Source of the DNA: Medicago truncatula
Taxonomy: Eukaryota > Streptophyta > Magnoliopsida > Fabales > Fabaceae
Length of the DNA stretch: 64,000 nt
Direction of reading: 5' to 3'
Assembly: GCF_003473485.1 (NCBI RefSeq)
Contig: NC_053043.1
Span: 13,650,001-13,714,000 of the forward strand
Numbering within the stretch: position 1 is the stretch's first letter; each line of letters opens with the position of its first letter. Positions 50,336 to 61,479 of the stretch are shown in pieces. Made by a program: the position numbers and the translations under genes. Below the pieces are notes generated by a model. The model saw only the letters and a program-made list of their open reading frames with translations. It searched no databases and was not told the DNA's origin.

Positions 50336-53300
50336 TTACCACCACCATGCTTCATACTTTTTGGGCTCCATAATTGTAACAGATCCATCTGATAGTCCAA
50401 TTGCAAATTGATAGCGATCTTGTGGATGTCTTGTGATAAAAAGAGGGTACACATTTTGACTGCACAAAATAGACAAAGGTTTAAGGATTAATCTTCAGTA
50501 GAAAATTGGAAAAAATCATGTAAGAAAATTTATATATGCTTGGTTAAAGGTAAACAAATTCTAACTTCTCTAACTGGCCAAGTTTCATGAAATTAAACAT
50601 GAATTAAAAGCATGTGAAAAAAATGCAACAATTATAAATCTTTAATTTATGATTTTCGTCACCGATATTTTGGCCTAATCTACCTTACTACTTATCATTT
50701 GTTAAACGTTTTCTGATTTCATCGCGCAAACAAATAGTTATCTCAGGAAAAGGAAACTAAATGGAGTTTAAACACATAAAATAGTTAGAAAACCTGTTTG
50801 ATGGAGTTTGAAATAGGTATGAAGACGAAGAAATGCGACATCGTAGTATGAGGTTGTCAGCACTAAATATTCCAATGTTTCCATCAGTAAAAGCAGCATA
50901 AATTACTTCACCATGGCAACAATAAGTTGCAGAGGATATGGCACCAGACAATCCTCCTTGTGGCAGCCACTATTACATATACAAACAAAAAATATGTCAT
51001 TAATTCAGTCATAAGTAATACAAAATATAGCTGCATTTAAAAAATCTTGCATACAAATAAATATGTACTCCCTAAGTTTCATATCCTTACTTGCATTACA
51101 TGTTTTCATGATATATTTTATATAAGGGTATATAATTGGAAAAAATAATAATTTGATATTGAATTTCTAAAACAAGCATTTTCTGAAAATTCGATAATTG
51201 TTTTTTTTCTTCTTAAAAAATACATGAAGAAACGATCTGCTTACCCAGCGAATCAATTCCATGTTTGAAGCATCGTATATCGCTATCTGTGTTTCATGGC
51301 ATACCAGCAACTTCACTTGATCGATGCGAAATTGAACTTTAGTGTCACCTGCAGGTGCATTTCCACCACCTGGCATTCGGATTGACACCTGTTTCTTCTT
51401 AACCCATGTCGTCGTGCACCAAGAGAAAAGCTACAAATACATCAAACAAATATTCATTTTTATGATCAAGCTATAAATAGAAAATGTATTGTGCTAGCTA
51501 TAGCACTGCTATTTATCAACACTGACTAATAATCTTACGGAGGTTACGGTTAGACATACCTGAGCATCAGCATCTGAAGTTACCATTGTATTCAGTCGAG
51601 GAGAAAACACTATACCAGTGATGTGTTTTTGGTGACCCCTTAGTTTCTCCACAAGCTAAAAGGAAAAAAAGTTAAAATCATTATATGAATTCTTGAAACT
51701 ATCTAAATTTATACTTTAGGTCTCTTGAATTTCTAAAGTAATTACCTTACTGTGCATAAAAATATCAATCTCCGCATCTTCCCTTCCGATCACAACAATG
51801 TTATTGTCTACAGGGTTAAACGCAAGGAATGTTGGAGCTGGTGGAGGTGGCAAAAATTCAGCCATTATCTGAAATTCAACAATAATTTGTCACAACAATT
51901 CACAAATAATTCGATATATTTGATCAAAAGGAAAAAGAGATATATGACACAGAATATATTTATCATAAACATTGAAAGCTCACTTTAAATTTCACCATGT
52001 TGAATAATGAAACTATTCCTCCACATGAAGACATAGCATAGAAATCATTATTGGAGATGTCTAAGCAAGGAATCGCTGAATCAGAATTGTCTGGGACATC
52101 GTTCTTCAAAAAAACATCAGTCTTCGGTGTCCAATGTTCAGGAGCAACACTTGCAGTCGCCTTTTAAACAAACACAACAAGACTCAGTACAAATCACATG
52201 CATAAATATGTAACATAAATTTTGGAATAAAAAAACAATGCATGCATGTATGCATATGCTGTATACAATCACCTTTCCACTACGATTCAATCGAGTAGGT
52301 TTCCATTTCCACAACTTTTGAATCCCTTTTGAACCAAGAGCAAGAAGACCATCTCCATCATTGGTGTAAACAAGACGAATAGCCTTAGCAAAAGATAAAA
52401 ACATTATGATCATGAAATTATTGATAGAAAAACGTAAATATATTAATTAAGCATCCTTTGTATAAAAAGAAAGGTTGCATGGAATACCTTGTTACTCGGA
52501 CCCACAGTCTCCGGCATAGTAACTACCTGACACTGAACAGGAAGAGTGATTTCCTTTACATCATTTGAATTTGTATCATCTGAATTTCTATTATTCTCGT
52601 CGCTACTAGCTATAGCAAACATGTCTTCCATCTTGAAATAGACAAATAACAAAATGATTCAGCTAAACACATAACCGTCTGGTAGATTCATAGTTTGAAT
52701 AAAAAAATGCAGAATTTGTATATCAAATAATCGTCAATGTGTTTGTCTTTACTATCGAATGGAATCATGTTGGCAACCATAGAAAATCCACCACATACCT
52801 AATTCCTTGATGACGAAGAAACCAAAATTAAATGATAAAACCATTAAGAATATATTTCGAGTCTGTTTGGATTGACTTATTGAACTTACATAATGTTGAA
52901 AGCACTTGTAAGAGAGTTCAGTAGAGTTTATGATAATAACTTCTGACATTTCCAGTAGTTGTTTTCAACTTATTGTCATAAACTCTCAAGGATAGATTAG
53001 GAAAACAACTTATTGATTATATGAAAACAGTTTGACTTTATCTTATCTTTTGATAGAGAAATAACTTATACATAAGCACCTATATGAAAAATGTGTACGT
53101 TATAAGCACTTAATTAAGTTATCTATCTAAATAGAGCCTTACTGATGATAATGAGCTATGGCAAATACAAACCTTTACATCAATAGGTTCTTTATTTGAT
53201 TCAATGCCGCCCAAGAATTTGATACCATTGACGTTAGCAAGGACTTTAAAACCACCATCTACTGTAGAAACAGCAAGCAAATTTCCTTCCTTGTTGAACG

Positions 53301-56300
53301 TCAAGCGAGGTAGACTCTGACACAAGGCACCAACCATGTCAAACAATTTTTCACAAAAATGTATCCAAACTTGTATTGGAAACTCAATATGGTTACAATT
53401 TTACAATATGTTGTATTCATTTATTGAACAACATTGGCGTTTAACAACTAATCAAAATATCGCATTAGGCATCAACCATGTCAAATAGTTTTCACAAAAA
53501 TGTATAAAAATATGGAAGGTAAAAGGACTATACTCACAGGAAGACCACCATCAACATCTGTACTAGTTAGAACATTAATAATGTCCACATCCCAAAACTT
53601 AATTTGGTTATCTACACCGACAGCCAAATATCGACTCTTTGCAGTGTCAAATTGCACCATGCCAGCAGAATTGGATCTAAACCCAGAATAAATTCTTTTT
53701 ACTACACCGACATTGTCATCCCACTCAGCTAGGAAACAATCTCCCTCCGTGGTTGTCCCACACGAAAACAATCTAAACATTGAAGATAGAAAATTACAAC
53801 TCACATAAAAACTTAGATAGAGTTAAAAAAATAATAAAAAGTATAATCTTGATTATTCCTAATTTTCTTACCTAGTTCCATCAGCACTATAGAGCAGTGA
53901 AGTGCTACACTTTCCAGGAGTGTCGCATTCCACCTGGAGGCTCTCGTTCTCATACAACCAGACTCTAAATTTTCCGTCAATCGAAGTAGAAATTAAAAAC
54001 TGCAGGAATATGATGTCATAACAATTAACAACTATGTCAAACATTAACAACACCATATTCGATTGTCATGTATATTGAAAATCAAAACAATCACGCCGTT
54101 AATCAAATGTAACGATAAAATATTCAACATTGGAAGATGCCTCATAATCAAATCAAAACAATGCACAATGTGAAGAATTTAACCTTGATATTTCGCTTTG
54201 AGTGAGGAAGAACTGAACAAACAGGAGCTACATGGCCTTCAAAGCTAAAGATCTTATCTCCATTCAAATCCCATACCTATATGTATCACTCTTCGAATAT
54301 TAATATTTAAAGAAACATTCATATATTACAATATATTATAGACTAGGAAACTTCTCGGCCACCTTAATTAACTTATCATCTCCACAAGTTACAACACATA
54401 GCTGATTTTTTGGAACTGAAAATGCCAAGTCATTAACACCACCATCATGAGCATCAATCTGTAACCAAACAAGGACATCATATTAGTTAGGAATTATAAA
54501 AAAAAGGTATTTGATTCATATCAAAATTGGATCTGAACATACCTCCAAATGCTGATGTACACCTTTAGGGAATTGATAGGAATACAAATGAATCAAATGC
54601 TTTGCAAAAGCAACACCTGAAAAATAGGGAAATATATTAAAAACCAGTAATCAAGCAACAAAAATAAAAGAAAAGACTTAGCATGTTATTTACCAATGTA
54701 ACTAGCATCCGGGCTCCATGCTACACGAATGACCGACAATTCTTGCGGATTTGCAGCCTGTATAAAAGACCATGTTATTTAACAAAATATTTGCTTGCAA
54801 TAATTTATTAGCAGTGCATACATCATTTTATACTTCACATAATCTATTTTATTTATAGTACTAAATTTAAATTTTAAAGAGTATTCTTTGAACATATATG
54901 CATGACCTGAAATTCGACGGAACATTTAGAAAGATTCCATATATTGAAAGATTTCGCTATCAACTTCTCTTTAATCCTTGCATCCCATAGTGAAATTTCA
55001 CCATTTTCACAACCAACTGTTTCAATTTCAATGAATATTCTAGGTCAGTAAAAAGACTAACATTAAGTTTCTGTGTAATATAAAAACACGTCTATTTTAA
55101 CCTACCAGCTAGTATAGAATGAATTGTAGGATGAAATTCCATGGTCTTCACAGTTGATCCCTGATTTAACTCCCAAACAACAGTTTGGGGAATTTCATCA
55201 AACAACCGAGTTGTTGGTTGTGGTGTAACGGTAGATGCAACTTGCCCAGCCTGTAAAGAGGTGCCATTAGAGTAATGCTAGTACAAATAAAAAGAAAACA
55301 AAAATGCCAAACTAATGTTCAAGTACCTCTTCAACCGATTCTGCAGCCAGAAACCGTCTTAATTGTTGAACGCGGTCATTACTTTGGCGATCCATAGGTG
55401 GAAGTGGAGCATTCATTGTTAATGAAAGCTTCGAAATAGAGCCTGCAAGTGGTGTATTCAGTGAATTCGACAATGGAGTTAACACACAAACAAACATCCC
55501 ATGAATTAAAAATAAAAAGATTATGATAGTTTTTCAGCTACTTTAGTCATTATATAGAACAATGAAGTTCATAGTTTCAAGTCATGGAATTAGCATTGAC
55601 TGCTTCTTGATGCTTTTGTTGGGAAAAGCAGCATGCACTGTCAATGTGACATCCAATAAGAATTCAATATTTTACAGTTATTTTAAATTGCAGTCACAAA
55701 CTACGTTTATGTGAAAATATCCAGAATTCTCATTGTATGTCGATTTAAAACAATTTGACATCGACCATGTATCACCAACTCTCCGTTAAATTTTATCAGG
55801 CATAAAACTGACCAAGATATACCTTGATTCGAAGGACCGGGCAATGAGGAAGCTGCTAGTGTAGCATGTGATTGTGAAGACGAGGAAGGATTTCCATTCA
55901 CCATCCATGCAGGGGCTGGGGGAAGTGGCTGCACAAAATTAAGCAATAATAAATGGAAATGCAAAAATCCAATGTATAGAAAAACATGAAATAATTATTT
56001 TATCAATGAACATGAAAACAAATAGAAAAACTAAGTTCATACAACAGAATCTGTAGCAGGAAGCATTGTAGGCATCTGTAGCAGCAACATCTGTTGAGGC
56101 GAAGGACAAGTATGGTCGATCAACAATGTTGTGACTTCTGGATTTTCCTTTGGATACTTGCATAGGTGATGCTGCCAATTCAAACTGGATAGAAAACATT
56201 TACAAAAGTTAGCCTAAGATAAACATGACCAATAAAGCTACAAATTATATTAGTGGCATTAACAAAAAAAACTATTAATTGCGTTAATATCTAAAGAGTT

Positions 56301-57917
56301 AAAGCACTTTGCGAATGGAATAATCATATCTGAAAATTTAAACACAAGTTGTAATATGTAACCCTAAACGAATAATTAAAGAGTTAGGCATGGATCTATG
56401 TATAGTAAAATGGGGGCAAGTGCTCCCACTCACTTATTGTAAAATATTTTATAATTTTATATTTGTTCTATTAAAAATTAAGTAATGATACAAAAAAGTA
56501 TTGAAAATTTTATGTGAAAAATCAGGTATACAATGGTATGAGAGATAAACTGTTCAATGATATTTCATCACATACGTCCAAAAAATGTATTTACTAGTGT
56601 TGAAAATGAAAAAAAAAAGTTTAAAATATTAAAATAATTATATCCATTTACTTTTGAGTCATGTTTGTTGTTCTAAATTTAATAAAAATAACTAATACCC
56701 TTGATTAACCAGATATCGCAACCGCGACGACGACAACGAAGGCAGCATAATCTTTTTCTTCAATACGAGGTTCATGTCAATCATATTCTTGAGCTCTTCC
56801 ATCAATGTCTTTCTAATTGATTTAACATCTCGATAATGCGATAATTCTACATTCTCCCTGTATTTAAACCAAATCAATAGTTAAAATGCAACAAATTTGA
56901 ACACCTCGTCAATCCATAGTCAACAACATCATAAAAAAAAAAAAAAAAATCACCTGAAGTTGTCAAGAGTTATAAGATTTATTATTTTATTGTAGAGATC
57001 ATTATTATATGTTGAAAATATTTTTAAGTCTTTAACCAGAATTTCAACCGCCGTCGTTTTGTCACCCCTGAGCACAAATGAGATCATGTAAGCATTAGAA
57101 AAACAACAACCATAAAATAGGAATAACAAAATAATTGTAACAATGATGATTATAGTTGGGGTTTAAAAGAGTTATGCAATTTAAATATGCACCGTTGACA
57201 TAATGGTTTTTGCACAACATGATATTGATTGAATCTACGTTCGACTTTGATTCTCAACAATATAAAGAATTGTGATGGCAATTGTTAGTGATAAAACCCT
57301 GATTATAATTAGGATTTTAAATAGAGTTTTGTGAGTGCGATCTAGACCACAACACAACAGTTTTTTATGTTATCGAAACCACTAAGAATCTTCGATTGAT
57401 GTCGCATTTGACTGTGATTCTTCACAATATCAAGGATCACAGTGACCTTTTAAAACCCTAATGATAATGATGCCATGATAAAGATAAAGATAAAAATAAG
57501 GAGCACTACCTGTCCAAGGCTTCAAGATACTTTTGCTTCCTAATCTCAAAGAACATTTTCATGGAGCTTGGACTGTCAGTGATATTGATAAAGGCACTGA
57601 GGTACTTCTCACTTTCATCAAATTCACCAGCAAGAATTTTCTCTTCAAAGTACTTCAAATCAAAGAATACACCTGATTCCTTCTCGAGCCTAAACACAAA
57701 AACTACATTTATCAATTTCAATTTACATGTGCATGGTTTCCTTCAAATCATCTTCATAGTGTTACGATCACAATACAATATATGAAAAAAAAAAACTGAA
57801 AAAATTGAAAAAAAAAAAAAAAAAAAAAGATACTTACATGCGCATGGTTTGCTTTAAACCCTCTTCGTCAAGATATTGATGAACGAGTAGAAGCAATTCT
57901 TTGTACAGAGCTGACAT
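50336..57917 (-). CDS. TOPLESS/TPR-type transcriptional co-repressor, 1040 aa, 24 exons
   Basis: Exons: 57838-57917, 57510-57689, 56954-57067, 56699-56857, 56043-56184, 55823-55928, 55327-55442, 55106-55250, 54907-55016, 54694-54757, 54543-54616, 54363-54458, 54184-54276, 53872-53999, 53538-53772, 53173-53316, 52488-52631, 52273-52383, 51984-52160, 51746-51868, 51560-51655, 51245-51430, 50794-50969, 50336-50459. All junctions are GT-AG and the frame stays open for 3123 nt. LisH: MSALYKELLLLVHQYLDEEG. CTLH/CRA: FFEIRKQKYLEAL, AVEILVKDLK, SSRLRYLVNQGLNWQHHLCK, to about residue 210. A short Pro-rich linker follows (PAPAWMVNGNP, about 230-300), then two WD40 propellers from about 310 (VVWELNQGSTVKTMEFHPT, CGDDKLIKVWDL, VQFDTAKSRYLAVG). 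The N terminus binds EAR motifs and recruits histone deacetylases (hormone and development repression). It is about 90 residues shorter than typical TPL, mostly in the linker, and divergent. It ends EAWWW. Confidence 0.95.
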
Positions 57918-57999
57918 TTTTGAGCTCAAGAGAGAAATGATGATAATCACACAGTTGAAAAATGATATCTCTTTTGCTTTGTGATGTTATTTGCTTAGC

Positions 58000-58006
58000 T
58001 TATATA
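58000..58006 (-). promoter_or_regulatory. Probable TATA box of the TOPLESS-related gene
   Basis: TATATAA on the minus strand, about 85 bp upstream of the ATG at 57917. Confidence 0.5.
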
Positions 58007-58357
58007 TGCAAATGGAACAAGGAATCTGACACCCACACTAGACATTTATATACGTGTATAAAATCTGATAAGCAAACGTGCTTATCACTTTCATGTGCAT
58101 TCCGTAAAATAATTTAACTTTCGTATCTATCTATCAAATAAAAAACTACTAAGAATATTGAATACAACAAAATCCTGTCTGCTATCAAAAAAAAAAAAAA
58201 AGTCTGTCCTTATTAATTTATTTATTTTTGGTACAAAATCTGTCTTTATTTATTCTTTGAATAAAAATTATTGTCCTACCTTAAATATAATTAAAAAGGA
58301 GATGTATCGATTTAAATAGACTAAGTACACTGGACTTTGCATTTATATTTAAGGGAG

Positions 58358-58405
58358 AAGTACTTTTAATTATACTTGTCAAAAAAAAAAAGTACTTTTA
58401 ATTAT
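58358..58405. mobile_element. Micro-insertion with 16-bp target duplication
   Basis: AAGTACTTTTAATTAT at 58358-58373 is repeated exactly at 58390-58405. The 16-nt insert is ACTTGTC plus A9, very like the tail CTACTTGAC-A(n) of the SINE at 28771-28901. Confidence 0.88.
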
Positions 58406-58419
58406 TATACGATTCACTT

Positions 58420-58650
58420 GCAAAATTTACTAATGTTAATAATAATAGTTACGTTTTTTTTGTCAAAAAAAAAAAATAATAGTTTTAATTTTGGTCAAAA
58501 AGAAAATAGTTTTAAAAAATAAATTTATGAATAGGAATTTATAAAAGGAATTTGTTACAGTACTTTTTTTTAAAAGAGAAAATTTGTTACTTTTCATAAT
58601 TTTATTAGTACACAACTTTTTTATACAAACTTACTTTTTTAATATTTTTA
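58420..58650 (+). repeat. Local direct duplication, copy 1
   Basis: Pairs with 59015-59250 (offset about 595 bp). Shared landmarks are GTTAATAATAATA, TAAAAAATAAATTTAT, AGGAATTTATA, TTGTTACAGTACTTTTTTTT, AAAAGAGAAAATTTGTTA and TTTTTTATACAAACTTA. This copy alone has the insert between duplicated AATAATAGTT (58441-58450 and 58475-58484): ACG, T8, GTC, A run. Confidence 0.85.
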
Positions 58651-59014
58651 TGTAAAATAGTTCAATAGCTAGACTCACACATTACAAATTTAGATAGTCT
58701 AATAACTAAACCCACACATTATAAATATGGAGAAATGAAGAATCTAAAGTTCGAACTCTGACCTCTGCATACCAATGTTCATGGGAGCTACCAACAAATT
58801 TGCACTTACAAGACTTCTTTTAGTTCTTAAACTAATGGCTAAAGCCACTCATTAGCATTCTCCTAAGAAAGAAAGAGTAAATTTATGTTTTCGAATTATA
58901 AATTCCAAAAGAGTATTTATGCCCTCTAAAAAAAACGAAGAGTAGATATGTAATTTTTTATTTTATAAATGCGAAAGCTTGAGAATAGTTATAAGACTTA
59001 TAAATTACTAACAA
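58651..59014. other. Spacer between duplicates, with a degraded SINE
   Basis: At about 58665-58830 lies a minus-oriented degraded copy of the tRNA-derived SINE (ACTCACACATTA, AAAGTTCGAACTCTGACC). Nothing else seen. Confidence 0.5.
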
Positions 59015-59250
59015 AAAGACTTACAAATGTTAATAATAATATATTTAATTTGGTCAAAAAAATAATAATAGTATTAAAAAATAAATTTATTAGTAGGAAT
59101 TTATAGAAGGAAATTTGTTACAGTACTTTTTTTTAAAAGAGAAAATTTGTTAATTTTGATAATTTTATAAGTACACATCTTTTTTTATACAAACTTATTT
59201 CTTTTGATATTTTTTTTTTGACAAATTCTTTTAATATTTTTGTCAAATAT
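59015..59250 (+). repeat. Local direct duplication, copy 2, with its own micro-insertion
   Basis: Diverged copy of 58420-58650. It alone contains a duplicated TTCTTTTGATATTTT / TTCTTTTAATATTTT pair (59199 and 59226) around T6 plus GACAAA. Copy 1 has the single, uninterrupted site at 58632-58650. Confidence 0.85.
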
Positions 59251-60886
59251 CTATTTTTGAAAAACGAAAATTGCAATGAGGTTTTATAAATAATGCCCGT
59301 GTGTTAATTTAATTTCATGACACCCCCCACCCCACCCCCCATAATAGGAATTTTATAGATTTTGATTTGTTTTCCGCTCATTCAATCATGTTGCCATCAA
59401 TCTCATTTGTCTAGTCAAGATCGTATTACCCACAATTCAACTTTTTATTTTTGTCCTGCAATGAATTGTGCAAAGTTCTGATTTTGTTCAACATGTGTTA
59501 TGTAATCACTAATTTATTGGATTATATTTGTTAAAAACTCACTAGAAGTTCAAGAAGGAATAAGCGTTGTTACTCATGAAGACAACACTGAGGAAAAGGA
59601 AAACAATTCATAAAAGAGTAAAATTGTGTGATTCTCTTTCCAAAGACATGTAAAAACACCAAAAATAACATTATCTAGATTGTGACTCACTTGTGCAACA
59701 CACAAAGGTAGTTTTATTATATTTTACCGAGTGTGATGCTAAAAAACTTCTAGTTTGGACATATGGGGGTCTTTCGTATACCATTTATAATGAGCTTAAT
59801 GGTAGCATAAATACACCAATAAGCTATTCGAGTTTGACAACTTTTGGATCATATTGAACTGCAATCTTATATACTCAGCATTCATTAAAGATAAGGTAAT
59901 TTTATGCATGATATACTAGGGTTTACTTTCATATCAGAATAAGGTTTATTACTATATTGTCTGATAGATTTTGTTGGAAATTCATATTGATTGAGTGACA
60001 AAAAATAAATTACAAATTTTTACACCAACATTCAAATTCATATTGTAATTTGGAAAAAGGAAAGCAAAGTTTCTTCTTGAGAGAGTTTATTTTGATCCAA
60101 GGTCAGGATGATTTTGTAACATTGCAAAATTTTCATATAAGATTTCATTCATTTAATTTGGAAATATTTACAAAAGATAAATAAAACCAATTTCCGCATG
60201 ATACAACTATTAGGGTTAATTATTGATATGGACAAAGATTCCTTCCGACTATGGAATAAACACATTAGTATAATCAAGAAATTGTGTTGGATGACGACAG
60301 AACAAATTATAATTTAACTTCGTCAAATCTAATTTAAAAATGATCTCATAATATGAGTTGTAAGCAATCACTCAGTTAAAATATCACGTTGGATGAAAAT
60401 CGAATAACCTAATTTTAAACAGAACCAAATCGAATTTAAAATACATCTCAACATTGTTTAATTTTCCAACAATGGTCGAAATTCTTGACTTTGTACTGAT
60501 ACCACAAACTAAATAATAAAAGCATTCATAATCAAGAAATTCAACATAGAATCGAACAATATCAACCAAATAAAACTTTGTGGAATATTTCAATTTTAAT
60601 ATTCATTTAGTCATGATAAAGATGGTGAAAACTATACAAAAGAATGAGGAAAACAAAATGTGATCACAAAAATAAATGAACAAAAAAAAGTGACCTTATC
60701 AAGTTTAGCGTTGACATCATCTTGAAACTGGATATAGAGGTTTAAATTTTCAATTGAAATTGGGCATGAAGGGGGTTGATGAGGGTTCACCACCATAGTT
60801 GGGAGTTCAAGATAATAGTTTTGTGTAAGTGTTATAAGGTATAGTCTTATATAGCTTGCAATAGTGTTGGACACTTTTATTAATTG
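59251..60886. other. Intergenic; nothing recognised
   Basis: A C-rich run (CACCCCCCACCCCACCCCCC, 59322-59341) is the only compositional outlier. No gene or transposon end was found. Confidence 0.5.
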
Positions 60887-61068
60887 GGAGCCCACCGTTT
60901 GATTGAAATTATTAAAAGTCATAAAAATGACGGTATATCCGGTTTTCGTTGTTCTCCAATGCGCTTTTTCAATTAAAAATAAAAAGCGCACAGGAGAACA
61001 ACGTAAACCGGATAAACTGTCATTTCTATGGCTTTTGATAATTTCAATGAAACGGTGGGCTCCCAATT
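60887..61068. mobile_element. Foldback MITE with arms of about 85 bp
   Basis: Left arm GGGAGCCCACCGTTTGATTG... (60887-60970) and right arm (60984-61068), its complement, agree at most positions, including TATCCGGTTTxCGTTGTTCTCC and GCGCTTTTT. The loop is about 14 bp. It ends in TAATTGGGAGCCCACCG inverted termini. Target duplication is ambiguous because the flanks are also AATTA-rich. Confidence 0.85.
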
Positions 61069-61479
61069 ATTAATTTGGTTAATTAGAGCTCCAACCATCT
61101 AAAAGCCACTTCAAATTGAGACATGATAAATCGGGTTTCAATAAAACTGCATCGAAACTAGATATTTGCCCGTTTTTGCTTTAAGGTATCCCTGATCGAA
61201 CATGTTAAAATCATTAACCGTCCCAAAAGGAGACAATCAAGATCCCTACTGTATCTTTAAGAAAGTTTTGAAGCACACTTAAATGCTTATCTTACATCAT
61301 ATATGAATTTATATATTTATTTTTTAGAAATTCGTTATCTGACCCAAAAACAAATTAAATCGGGGGACCAATATCATAGTCCACCGTTTTCACAAAACTG
61401 TATACAAACTAGTATTGATAGTATACATTAAATTATGATTTACACTTCATTGTGGTTAGTTAATGAAGATCAACGACGT

